32,543 bases of DNA from Gammaproteobacteria bacterium (GTDB taxonomy: Bacteria > Pseudomonadota > Gammaproteobacteria > Chromatiales > Chromatiaceae). The number at the start of each line of letters is the position of its first letter. Positions within the stretch are counted from its first letter, which is position 1. Below the pieces are notes generated by a model. It did not search any database. It was not told the origin of the DNA and worked only from the letters and a program-made list of their open reading frames with translations. The translations under genes and the position numbers were made by a program. The stretch lies in contig JAGRGP010000038.1 of the NCBI GenBank assembly GCA_020445415.1, positions 1 through 32,543 of the forward strand, in the 5' to 3' direction. Of the stretch, positions 16,191 through 23,756 are shown one piece after another.

Positions 16191-19142
16191 ATGTCTGAGC
16201 AACTGGCCCTATCCACCACCCAAGCAGAGTATGCTGCCCTGGGATTCTTTCACAGGATCTCCTATCTGCGCTCCGATACCTGGATCAAATTAAACCGTAT
16301 TACGTCCCGGCTGAGCGACAAGTATTCCTCTGGCGGAGAAACGGCCTCGTTGGTAGCTGAAGCCAAAACGGCAATGGCGACCTTGGAAAACATCGAAGAT
16401 TACACAGCCTTTCCCTCCAAAGAGGACTTCCGGCTGCTGTGGCGCCTACTTAACGACCGGGAATATAACCTGCTCGCCCGTGCGGTGAGTCGCATCTCGC
16501 GGGCGTTATCGAGTGACGTCTACCGCAATCGGCAAATTCATATGAGCCGTGGACAAATCGATGGTGAGGAAAAAGAGCAGGAGCAGGAGGTGCTTGAGCT
16601 TCATCTCGATACCACGATGACTCAGACCCGTCCCTACTTTGAGCTGCTGGTCGTCGATGACCTCTCCCCCAAAGAGGAGTCGGTGATCCGCAGCTCATTT
16701 AGGAGCGTGCAACGACCTGAAGATGAGTTTGTCTACGATGTTATCGTCGTACCGAGCTTTCAGGATGCCATCGCCGCAGTACTCATTAACCCCAATATTC
16801 AAGCCTGTATTCTGCGCTCGGGTTTTCGCTTTCAATCCAAACGTGAACTGGGACTGCTGCAACGATATCTTGATGGCATCAATACTATCGATGTGGAAAA
16901 TGTCACGTCCACCGATCTTAGCGTGAATCTAGGGCGCGTCCTTTCAGAGCTACGCCCGGAATTGGATTTGTATTTAATCACCAACATGGCGGTAGAAACT
17001 TACGCTGCCCAAGATAACGAAAGCTTCCGCCGTATTTTCTACCGTGAGACCGACTACGTCGAACGCCATCTCAATATCGTGCGTGGTATTGCCAGGCGCT
17101 TTGAGACACCATTTTTTTCAGCGTTAAAAAAGTATAGCCGTCAGCCTACCGGTGTGTTTCACGCCATGCCGATCTCTCGAGCAAAATCACTGATGTGTTC
17201 GCACTGGATACGCGACATGCTGGAATTTTACGGGCTGAACATCTTCATGGCGGAGACCTCCGCCACCTCGGGAGGACTCGATTCGCTGCTGCAACCCACC
17301 GGCCCGCTAAAAAAAGCTCAAGAACTGGCGGCCCGTGCCTTCGGTGCCCGCAATACCTACTTCGTAACCAACGGCACCTCCACCGCCAATAAGATTGTCG
17401 TGCAAGCACTGGTGAACCCCGGCGATATCGTCTTAGTAGACCGAGACTGCCACAAATCCCATCACTATGGCATGGTGCTAGCGGGAGCCGAAGTCGCCTA
17501 TCTCGATGCTTACCCATTACACCAATACTCAATGTATGGCGGCGTTCCCCTGCGCGAAATCAAGCGGCTGCTGCTCAACTACAAGATCTGCGGAAAGCTT
17601 CACAAGGTCAAAATGCTATTGCTCACCAACTGCACGTTCGATGGCATCGTCTATGACGTGGAGCGGGTGATGGAGGAATGCTTGGCGATCAAACCGGATC
17701 TCGTGTTTTTGTGGGACGAGGCCTGGTTTGCGTTTGCCGCCTTCAACCCCGTGTACCGCACCAGAACCGGCATGTACGCGGCACGCAAATTGCGCAGAAA
17801 ATTCCGCTCCGCTGACTACTTGAAAGAACACGCTGAGTATCGAAAAAATACACAAAAGTTGGACCCTAACGATCCCGAAGCCTGGCTCAACATACGCCTA
17901 CTACCCGATCCGTCCCAAGTGAGAATCCGCACCTACGCCACCCAGTCTACCCACAAGACCCTGACCTCCCTACGCCAGGGTTCAATGATTCATGTATACG
18001 ATCAGGATTTCCGCCAAAAAGTTGAGGCGCCATTTCATGAGGCGTACATGACCCATACCTCCACCTCACCCAACTACCAGATTCTCGCCTCTCTCGATCT
18101 CGGCCGCCGTCAGGTGGAGCTGGAGGGATACGAAATGGTGAACAAGCAGGTGGAGACGGCGTTAGCCCTGCGCGAACAGATCAAGAACCAACCGCTACTG
18201 AAAGAATACTTTGAAGTGCTGGGTACCAAGGCCCTAATCCCCGAAGAATTTCGCCCCTCTGGCATCGAAAGCTACTACGACCCGGAAGCGGGATGGTGCC
18301 GGATGGAAGATGCCTGGCTGTACGAGCGCGACGAGTTTGTGATTGATCCCTCGCGAGTCACCATGTTTCTTGGCCAGACCGGGATCGATGGCGATACATT
18401 CAAAAACGAATACTTAATGAATAAATATGGGATTCAGATCAACAAGACATCCCGCAACACCGTGCTATTCATGACCAACATCGGTACCTCCCGCAGCTCC
18501 ATCGCCTATCTGATAGAAGGCCTGATGGGAATCGCCCGGGAGCTGGAATGGCAACGGGAGGAAAACAGCCAGGCGGAAAACCGTATCCTGCAACGCCGCA
18601 TCCGCTCCTTGACTCACGATCTGCCGCCTTTGCCCGATTTCAGCCGCTTCCACCCCTCCTTTCACCGTTCGATTTCCGGTGAGACTCCCGAGGGAGACAT
18701 ACGCACCGCCTATTTCATGGGGCAAAACGATAGCTTGTGCGAGCATCTACGAATCGACAACGGGGAAATGCAACGGCACATGAAAGAGGGACGGGTCCTG
18801 GTTTCCACGACCTTTGTCATCCCCTACCCTCCGGGCTTTCCGATCTTGGTGCCGGGGCAGGTTATCAGTGAAGAGATTCTGGTCTTCATGTTGGCTCTGG
18901 ACGTGAAGGAGGTCCACGGCTATCGACCAGCCCTGGGACTCTCGGTATTTACGGAAGAGGCCCTGCGAGAAGTGAAAAATGCGGAATCAGTCAGCGACAT
19001 CACCGAGATTGTGGAAGAAGAACAGGCACAGGTGAGCGCGACTAAGTCCATCGAAAAGAAAACAAAGCGGAAATCGAAGACCAGCGGCACTAGGACTACC
19101 ACCAAGTCCGACCAGGAAGACCAGACCCAGGGCGCAGGTTGA
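16191..19142 (+). CDS. Group III Orn/Lys/Arg decarboxylase, unusually long
   Basis: PLP-dependent basic amino acid decarboxylase of the fold type I group III family (SpeC, CadA, AdiA). It would make putrescine, cadaverine or agmatine with release of CO2. Its 983 residues exceed the usual 710-760. Order: an extra helical N-terminal region (1-145), a receiver-like wing domain (about 148-285; ELLVVDDLSP), the PLP domain with HKSHH (His421, stacking on PLP), FLWDEAW (Asp509) and TQSTHKTLTSLRQGS with the Schiff-base lysine Lys589, the C-terminal domain, and a basic Ser/Thr/Lys-rich tail (about 940-983). The start has a strong GAGGAG Shine-Dalgarno. Which amino acid is used cannot be decided here. 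It heads an apparent operon with an ATP-grasp ligase and an Ntn hydrolase. Confidence 0.92.
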   Translation: MSEQLALSTTQAEYAALGFFHRISYLRSDTWIKLNRITSRLSDKYSSGGETASLVAEAKTAMATLENIEDYTAFPSKEDFRLLWRLLNDREYNLLARAVSRISRALSSDVYRNRQIHMSRGQIDGEEKEQEQEVLELHLDTTMTQTRPYFELLVVDDLSPKEESVIRSSFRSVQRPEDEFVYDVIVVPSFQDAIAAVLINPNIQACILRSGFRFQSKRELGLLQRYLDGINTIDVENVTSTDLSVNLGRVLSELRPELDLYLITNMAVETYAAQDNESFRRIFYRETDYVERHLNIVRGIARRFETPFFSALKKYSRQPTGVFHAMPISRAKSLMCSHWIRDMLEFYGLNIFMAETSATSGGLDSLLQPTGPLKKAQELAARAFGARNTYFVTNGTSTANKIVVQALVNPGDIVLVDRDCHKSHHYGMVLAGAEVAYLDAYPLHQYSMYGGVPLREIKRLLLNYKICGKLHKVKMLLLTNCTFDGIVYDVERVMEECLAIKPDLVFLWDEAWFAFAAFNPVYRTRTGMYAARKLRRKFRSADYLKEHAEYRKNTQKLDPNDPEAWLNIRLLPDPSQVRIRTYATQSTHKTLTSLRQGSMIHVYDQDFRQKVEAPFHEAYMTHTSTSPNYQILASLDLGRRQVELEGYEMVNKQVETALALREQIKNQPLLKEYFEVLGTKALIPEEFRPSGIESYYDPEAGWCRMEDAWLYERDEFVIDPSRVTMFLGQTGIDGDTFKNEYLMNKYGIQINKTSRNTVLFMTNIGTSRSSIAYLIEGLMGIARELEWQREENSQAENRILQRRIRSLTHDLPPLPDFSRFHPSFHRSISGETPEGDIRTAYFMGQNDSLCEHLRIDNGEMQRHMKEGRVLVSTTFVIPYPPGFPILVPGQVISEEILVFMLALDVKEVHGYRPALGLSVFTEEALREVKNAESVSDITEIVEEEQAQVSATKSIEKKTKRKSKTSGTRTTTKSDQEDQTQGAG

Positions 19143-19401
19143 TGCCTATCAACCATGGATACCCAGAGGCTTTTGATAGCAACGCGTCGCGCCTTAAAGT
19201 CCCGCGCCATCCACTCTCGGCAATGCGGCGGACATGGCGGGATGACCAAACCCGATCCGGCTGGCCAAGCCCCAGGATATGACTACCCTACCAATCCGGC
19301 GGTTGCTGAAGCGCCTTCTGCGGATATTCGGTTTCCGAAAGAAATCAGAAGTGAAAGTCGGCAGTCCATTCCGCCACCAACCGCGTGAGGAGCAAATCCC
19401 T

Positions 19402-20853
19402 ATGAAGAGAAAATTGACCGGCATTTCAGACATCCGCCGCTTCTTCCATCGCCACGAGCGCCCCATATTTTTCATCAGCGCCACCAATTTCAATCTACTC
19501 GGGATGGATGAATGGGTGAAGAATTTCCACTACATCTGCTATGTCGACTGCTATGACGGTGCCCACCCGAACGTATTCGTCCCCAGAGAAATCGCCCACC
19601 CGGAGTTCCAGAGCATCGAAGACATCAACAATTATCTGCTCGAGCATAAAGAGGTAATCGACTATATCAAAGGCTTTGGCCCTAATCCGGTGGCGGTATT
19701 CCTGATGTTCGATGAGCGCACCGAAGCACTTTGCCGCGAATTGGGTATCGAGATATGGTTCCCTCCGGCGAGCTTGCGTTCCCGGTGTGACAACAAAATG
19801 GAAACCGTGCGCATCGGCAACAAAGCGGGAGTGCCCAGTGCCCCCAACGCCCTCTCCAAGGTTGAGAGCTGGCAGCACCTACAACAGATCTGCGCGGAAA
19901 ATAACCTTGGCACCGACGTGGTGATTCAGACCGCGTTCGGGGATTCCGGTCATACTACGTTCTTCATCTCCAGCGAAGCGGATTGGAATCGTCACGCTGA
20001 CGAGATTACCCCCGACCCCGAGGTCAAGATCATGAAGCGGCTCAACTGTCGGGGCTCCACCCTGGAGGCCTGTACCACCAAACAGGGAACCATCGTGGGC
20101 CCTTTGCTGACCGAAGTGGTTGGTGCCAAAGAACTCACTCCCTACCGGGGTGGTTGGTGTGGAAACGAGATTTTTCCTGGAGCCTTTAGCCAAGCGATTC
20201 GTGACAAGGCCAGAGAATACACGTTTCAATTCGGCGAACAGTTGCGTAAAGAGGGCTATCGGGGTTATTTCGATCTGGACTACCTAATCGATATCGACAC
20301 TGGTGAGATCTATTTAGGGGAGTTAAATCCTCGGGTTACAGGTGCCAGTTCGATGACTAATCACGCGGCATTCGCTCACGCCGATGCCCCGTTATTCCTG
20401 TTCCATTTGCTGGAATTTTCGGGTGTGGATTTCGAATTCGACGTGGAAGACCTGAATGCCCGTTGGTCGGATCCCGAATACATCGACAGTTGGTGCCAGC
20501 TTGTGATCAAGTATACCGAGGACAACGTGGATATTGTCACCGATGCGCCTCCCACCGGTATCTGGAAAATGAGCCACGAAGGGGCTATCGGGTTCAGCCG
20601 CTTCGACTATCACCGGCGCGCGGTGAGCGACGAGCAAGAAGCGTTTTTTCTGCGTATCACCGGGCCTGACGACTACCGTTATGAAGGCGCAGACTTAGGA
20701 ATACTGATCTTGCGCGGCCGATCCATGACCAACGAATTTGTGCTCAATGACCGAGCCCGCGCCTGGATCAAAGGCATCACCTCCTACTACCAGGCCAAAC
20801 CACTACCCAGCATGGAGGCAATCCCCGAAGCCGGCGCGTTCAAGATTCTGTAG
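19402..20853 (+). CDS. ATP-grasp ligase (biotin-carboxylase-like), decarboxylase-linked
   Basis: ATP-grasp fold protein, 483 residues from ATG 19402, which has GAGGAG 9 nt upstream. The frame stays open to an ATG at 19279 that would add 41 basic residues; that start has only a very close AGG, so it is less likely. The N-terminal Rossmann-like part (FFISATNFNLLGMDEWVKNFHYICYVDCYDG) leads to the nucleotide-binding domains: SRCDNKMETVRIGNKAGVP, VIQTAFGDSGHTTFFI (glycine-rich loop), IMKRLNCRGSTLEACTTKQG and the metal-binding end YFDLDYLIDIDTGEIYLGELNPRVTGAS. ATP-grasp enzymes join a carboxylate to an amine through an acyl phosphate. It probably couples a carboxylic acid or amino acid to the decarboxylase product. 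It carries no biotin-carrier or carboxyltransferase partner, so true carboxylase activity is doubtful. Confidence 0.85.
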   Translation: MKRKLTGISDIRRFFHRHERPIFFISATNFNLLGMDEWVKNFHYICYVDCYDGAHPNVFVPREIAHPEFQSIEDINNYLLEHKEVIDYIKGFGPNPVAVFLMFDERTEALCRELGIEIWFPPASLRSRCDNKMETVRIGNKAGVPSAPNALSKVESWQHLQQICAENNLGTDVVIQTAFGDSGHTTFFISSEADWNRHADEITPDPEVKIMKRLNCRGSTLEACTTKQGTIVGPLLTEVVGAKELTPYRGGWCGNEIFPGAFSQAIRDKAREYTFQFGEQLRKEGYRGYFDLDYLIDIDTGEIYLGELNPRVTGASSMTNHAAFAHADAPLFLFHLLEFSGVDFEFDVEDLNARWSDPEYIDSWCQLVIKYTEDNVDIVTDAPPTGIWKMSHEGAIGFSRFDYHRRAVSDEQEAFFLRITGPDDYRYEGADLGILILRGRSMTNEFVLNDRARAWIKGITSYYQAKPLPSMEAIPEAGAFKIL

Positions 20854-20952
20854 TCTTTCGCCTGGCTGGGGCAACATTGTCTTAGCGGCTCTCCATCGCC
20901 CCGCTGTACTACCAGGGCATTTAGGCCGCGAGGCTACTGCCGGGTACAACCG

Positions 20953-21987
20953 ATGGGTGGGAAATCGGCGCATTACGAAGCGACCATGGAACGTATCATT
21001 CAGGCAATCTCAGAACCGCTGCCAGGTTGTAAATGGCAGTCGTTGTTTCGCTACCACTGGCCAGCATACCGGCGGTGGTTTCTGAGCGAGGGAGCGGCTG
21101 CCCGCACGCTCTATCTGAGTTCTCGGCGTGCTCTCAGAGACCATATGCCTGAGCTAATAGCCACCTACGACCAGCTCCTGGAGCTCACTGGCGGCGGCGA
21201 CCTGGCCGCCCGGTTTCTCACTTTGTACTGTCCCCCGGCTTACCTGCGGGGCTGCTCTCAGGCTGTCTGGCTGGGAGTACATCCCCTGCTGGTCCGCAAC
21301 TATGACTACAGTCCTCAGCTGTTTGAAGGCACAATTCTGCAAACTCGCTGGAACGGCCGCCTCGTGGTAGGTACCTGTGACTGCCTCTGGGGACTGGTAG
21401 ACGGGATGAATGAGGATGGCCTGACCCTATCATTGAGTTTTGGCGGGCGCCGCGCTGTGGGAGAGGGATTTGGAGTGCCACTGCTACTGCGCTATGCCTT
21501 GGAGTTTTGTTCAACCACCCGGGAAGCAGTGGAAGTCCTCTCACGAATTCCGACCCATATGTCGTACAACGTTACCGTCCTTGACCGCAGCGGCGATTAC
21601 CGGACGGTCTTCATCGCCCCTGACCGAGCGCCATTGATCCGTGAGCTGGCCATGACCACCAACCACCAACAGGACGGCGTGGAGTGGCATCAACATGCCC
21701 GAGCAACAGCCACCCTGGAACGGGAACAGGCGTTGCAACGCTACCTCGTCAAATACGCCGATGATGCACACCGTCTGATTCGAGCCTTTCTGCGTCCCCC
21801 GCTGTATTCGACCGCCTACCGGCGCGGTTTTGGGACACTTTACACCGTGGTTTATTGCCCCCAACAACTGTCAATCGAATATCTGTGGCCGCAGAATTCA
21901 TGGCCGATGTCGCTGTTCGATGTGGTGGAGGGGATACGCGCCATCGAGTTTCCATTTGTACCGGATTCGCTAGAGATCATGCACTAG
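20953..21987 (+). CDS. C45 / acyl-CoA:6-APA acyltransferase-like Ntn hydrolase
   Basis: Ntn-fold cysteine hydrolase or acyltransferase related to isopenicillin N acyltransferase and other C45 peptidases, 344 residues. These enzymes self-cleave before a cysteine that becomes the N-terminal nucleophile. Here the site reads YLRGCSQAVW, so cleavage would fall between Gly100 and Cys101. Also typical are LLVRNYDYSP just after, LWGLVDGMNEDGLTLSLSFGG, and TTNHQQ (near residue 237). ATG 20953 and ATG 20986 are both possible, and neither has a strong Shine-Dalgarno. It is third in the decarboxylase / ATP-grasp cluster, where amide cleavage or acyl transfer on an N-acylated amine is a natural inference. 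Confidence 0.83.
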   Translation: MGGKSAHYEATMERIIQAISEPLPGCKWQSLFRYHWPAYRRWFLSEGAAARTLYLSSRRALRDHMPELIATYDQLLELTGGGDLAARFLTLYCPPAYLRGCSQAVWLGVHPLLVRNYDYSPQLFEGTILQTRWNGRLVVGTCDCLWGLVDGMNEDGLTLSLSFGGRRAVGEGFGVPLLLRYALEFCSTTREAVEVLSRIPTHMSYNVTVLDRSGDYRTVFIAPDRAPLIRELAMTTNHQQDGVEWHQHARATATLEREQALQRYLVKYADDAHRLIRAFLRPPLYSTAYRRGFGTLYTVVYCPQQLSIEYLWPQNSWPMSLFDVVEGIRAIEFPFVPDSLEIMH

Positions 21988-21989
21988 TC

Positions 21990-22039
21990 CGATCGATAGC
22001 GACGGCAGAAGTCAATTCCACCGCCGGCGCTATCTATCG
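21990..22039. terminator. Long intergenic hairpin between convergent genes
   Basis: Inverted repeat with 17-nt arms, CGATCGATAGCGACGGC (21990-22006) and GCCGGCGCTATCTATCG (22023-22039), two mismatches, 16-nt loop. It lies just after the Ntn hydrolase stop and before the end of the convergent amidase gene. No good T tract follows on either strand, so it may be a transcript-stabilising hairpin rather than a strict intrinsic terminator. Confidence 0.5.
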
Positions 22040-22079
22040 TCATTGAGCCGGCCGCCTTAAACCTGTGCTATTGAGACCT

Positions 22080-23027
22080 CTATTCACCGGCAAAGCCGAC
22101 AACCTGTGACGGAAGGCGCTGATCGAAATCACCTTCGGCGGGTTCTGGCTGCTCCCCGGCAAGCCCGGCCCGGGATCCCCGATGAGGCTTGGTAAGCGGC
22201 CCCAGGCTTTGTAGATAGGCCTCCGAGGCGGCCGTTCTTTGATAGGCGGGAAACTCCACCGGGCGGTCCCGAAAGCTCTTCAGTGGTTGCCCGAGACTGC
22301 GGATGCCCACTGCCCTCTCCCGGCGCACCCTGCCCAGATTGATCTCCACCGGAATCATCTCCTCCCCACCTCCTGCCTGGTGAATGATGTACCCGGAAGG
22401 ACCAACGATGATAGATGATCCCACGCCACCATCACCCACGCCGTTGATATCAAAAAAGTAACACTGATTGGTCACTGCGGTTGCCCTGGCGATGGATAGC
22501 TCCACGTCCCGGTCGATGGTATCAGTCATCGTGGGGTGGAGAATCACCTCGGCACCCATGGAGATCAAGGTGCGGGATGTTTCCGGAAACCACATGTCGT
22601 AGCAGATAGAAACTCCGAAGCGTCCAATCTCCGGTACATCGAAAACCAAAAACTCCCCACCCGGCGCTACATGATTTTCATAGGGTTGAAAAGGGAACAT
22701 CTTGCGGTAGCGGCCCACGACGGTACCGGCGGGGTCGATAACCGACGCCGTGTTGTAGATGCGATCCCCCGCATCCTCGAACAAGGAACCCGGCAACAAC
22801 CAGATCCGGTGCTTCACCGCCATCTCGCGAAACGCCTCTTCCGCCGGTCCGGGAAGACCCTGGGCATGCCCGGGCAGTGGTCCAAAGGGAGCCAATTCGC
22901 TGAACATGACCATTTGCACCCAAGGAAAACGTGCCATGAGAATGTCCAGCCGGTGAGCCATGGCAGATATGTTTTCCCGGGAAGCGGAAATCCGCATCTG
23001 GATACCGGCAATTGCGAAAGGGGTCAT
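22080..23027 (-). CDS. Carbon-nitrogen hydrolase (nitrilase superfamily amidase)
   Basis: Amidase-type member of the nitrilase superfamily, 315 residues, cytoplasmic. The catalytic triad is visible: Glu44 (MVMFSELAPFG), Lys109 (GRYRKMFPFQPYE) and Cys142 (FGVSICYDMWFPE). ATVTNQCYF-like ATAVTNQCYFFDINGVG and SSIIVGPSGYIIHQAG complete the fold. The C-terminal 40 residues after LQSLGPLTK are low in conservation cues. The start at 23027 has AGGAGG 5 nt upstream. Members hydrolyse N-carbamoylputrescine, omega-amides, formamide or aliphatic amides; the exact substrate cannot be read. Its neighbours suggest an amide made from an amine, but it stands alone, cut off from the TAXI-TRAP operon by a terminator. 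Confidence 0.9.
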   Translation of the reverse strand: MTPFAIAGIQMRISASRENISAMAHRLDILMARFPWVQMVMFSELAPFGPLPGHAQGLPGPAEEAFREMAVKHRIWLLPGSLFEDAGDRIYNTASVIDPAGTVVGRYRKMFPFQPYENHVAPGGEFLVFDVPEIGRFGVSICYDMWFPETSRTLISMGAEVILHPTMTDTIDRDVELSIARATAVTNQCYFFDINGVGDGGVGSSIIVGPSGYIIHQAGGGEEMIPVEINLGRVRRERAVGIRSLGQPLKSFRDRPVEFPAYQRTAASEAYLQSLGPLTKPHRGSRAGLAGEQPEPAEGDFDQRLPSQVVGFAGE

Positions 23028-23176
23028 CGATACCTCCTGAAATACATCGGTTAAAGCAGTTGAGCCGGACCTGGTGAACGGGCATTACCGGCTGGATCTG
23101 ATGTTCCACGGCCGCCATTTTCAAGCGGCCATTCCGTCAGGACAACGGGAATCGGTTTACCCTCCATCAGACAAGC

Positions 23177-23210
23177 AAAAAAATTGGGTTTCAATCGCTT
23201 GAAACCCAAT
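23177..23210 (-). terminator. Intrinsic terminator of the TAXI-TRAP-usp operon
   Basis: Perfect 12-bp stem ATTGGGTTTCAA / TTGAAACCCAAT (23183-23194 and 23199-23210) with a 4-nt loop. On the minus strand it is followed by a run of seven Ts (the A run at 23177-23183). It lies 109 bp past the usp stop at 23319 and ends that operon before the amidase gene. Confidence 0.9.
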
Positions 23211-23318
23211 CCCCTGGAAAATTTCAGCACCACCCTCCGAGCCCCACATAGGCTGCCAACGAACGTCCGAGCACCCTAAAGGTCCCGGGCTCCACAAGTT
23301 AGTTAACGTTGTCTCGAG

Positions 23319-23744
23319 CTACTCGAGAACCAAAACCGCCGCCCTGGCATGGTGGATCACCTTGTCGACATTTGAGCCAAGTCGAAAATTGCGGCGCGTT
23401 TCTCCCCGGCGGCTCATAATGATCAGGTCGCAGCCCAGCTCCTCCGCAGTATCGAGTATCTGCTCGTAGATTGGTCCGACGGCCAAGATCGTCTGAATCT
23501 TTATGTCAGCAGGAAAATGGGCCTTGACGAATTGGTGCAACTCCTTGTCTACCCGTTCCCTGGCCTTCGTCTCAAAATCGACCGGGAAAAAACTCTCCAC
23601 AATCGGATAATCAAAACGAGGCAACACCGTCATGACATGCAGATTAGCACCTACGGCACGGGAAAACTCCACACCCTTTTCCACCGGAGCCCGCCAGGTT
23701 TCCTCATCGCTAAGATTGATGGGTAACAAGATATCCTTGAACAT
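23319..23744 (-). CDS. Universal stress protein (UspA family), last gene of TAXI-TRAP operon
   Basis: UspA-fold protein of 141 residues (MFKDILLPINLSDEE at the start, CDLIIMSRRG and FRLGSNVDKVIHHARAAVLVLE at the end with the nucleotide-loop GS). It begins 12 bp after the permease stop, so the two are probably co-translated. It resembles the usp at 1992-2420, again TRAP-linked. TeaD-like control of the transporter is an inference from family and position. Confidence 0.92.
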   Translation of the reverse strand: MFKDILLPINLSDEETWRAPVEKGVEFSRAVGANLHVMTVLPRFDYPIVESFFPVDFETKARERVDKELHQFVKAHFPADIKIQTILAVGPIYEQILDTAEELGCDLIIMSRRGETRRNFRLGSNVDKVIHHARAAVLVLE

Positions 23745-23756
23745 AGCAAACCTCCG

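Noticed and set aside
19402-20853. Reading the ATP-grasp protein as a true biotin carboxylase
   Set aside because: No biotin carrier, carboxyltransferase or biotin genes nearby; the linked genes are for amine metabolism, so a ligase role is more economical.
22536-23054. 172-codon plus-strand frame antisense to the amidase gene
   Set aside because: Complement of a gene with a clear Glu-Lys-Cys triad and strong Shine-Dalgarno.
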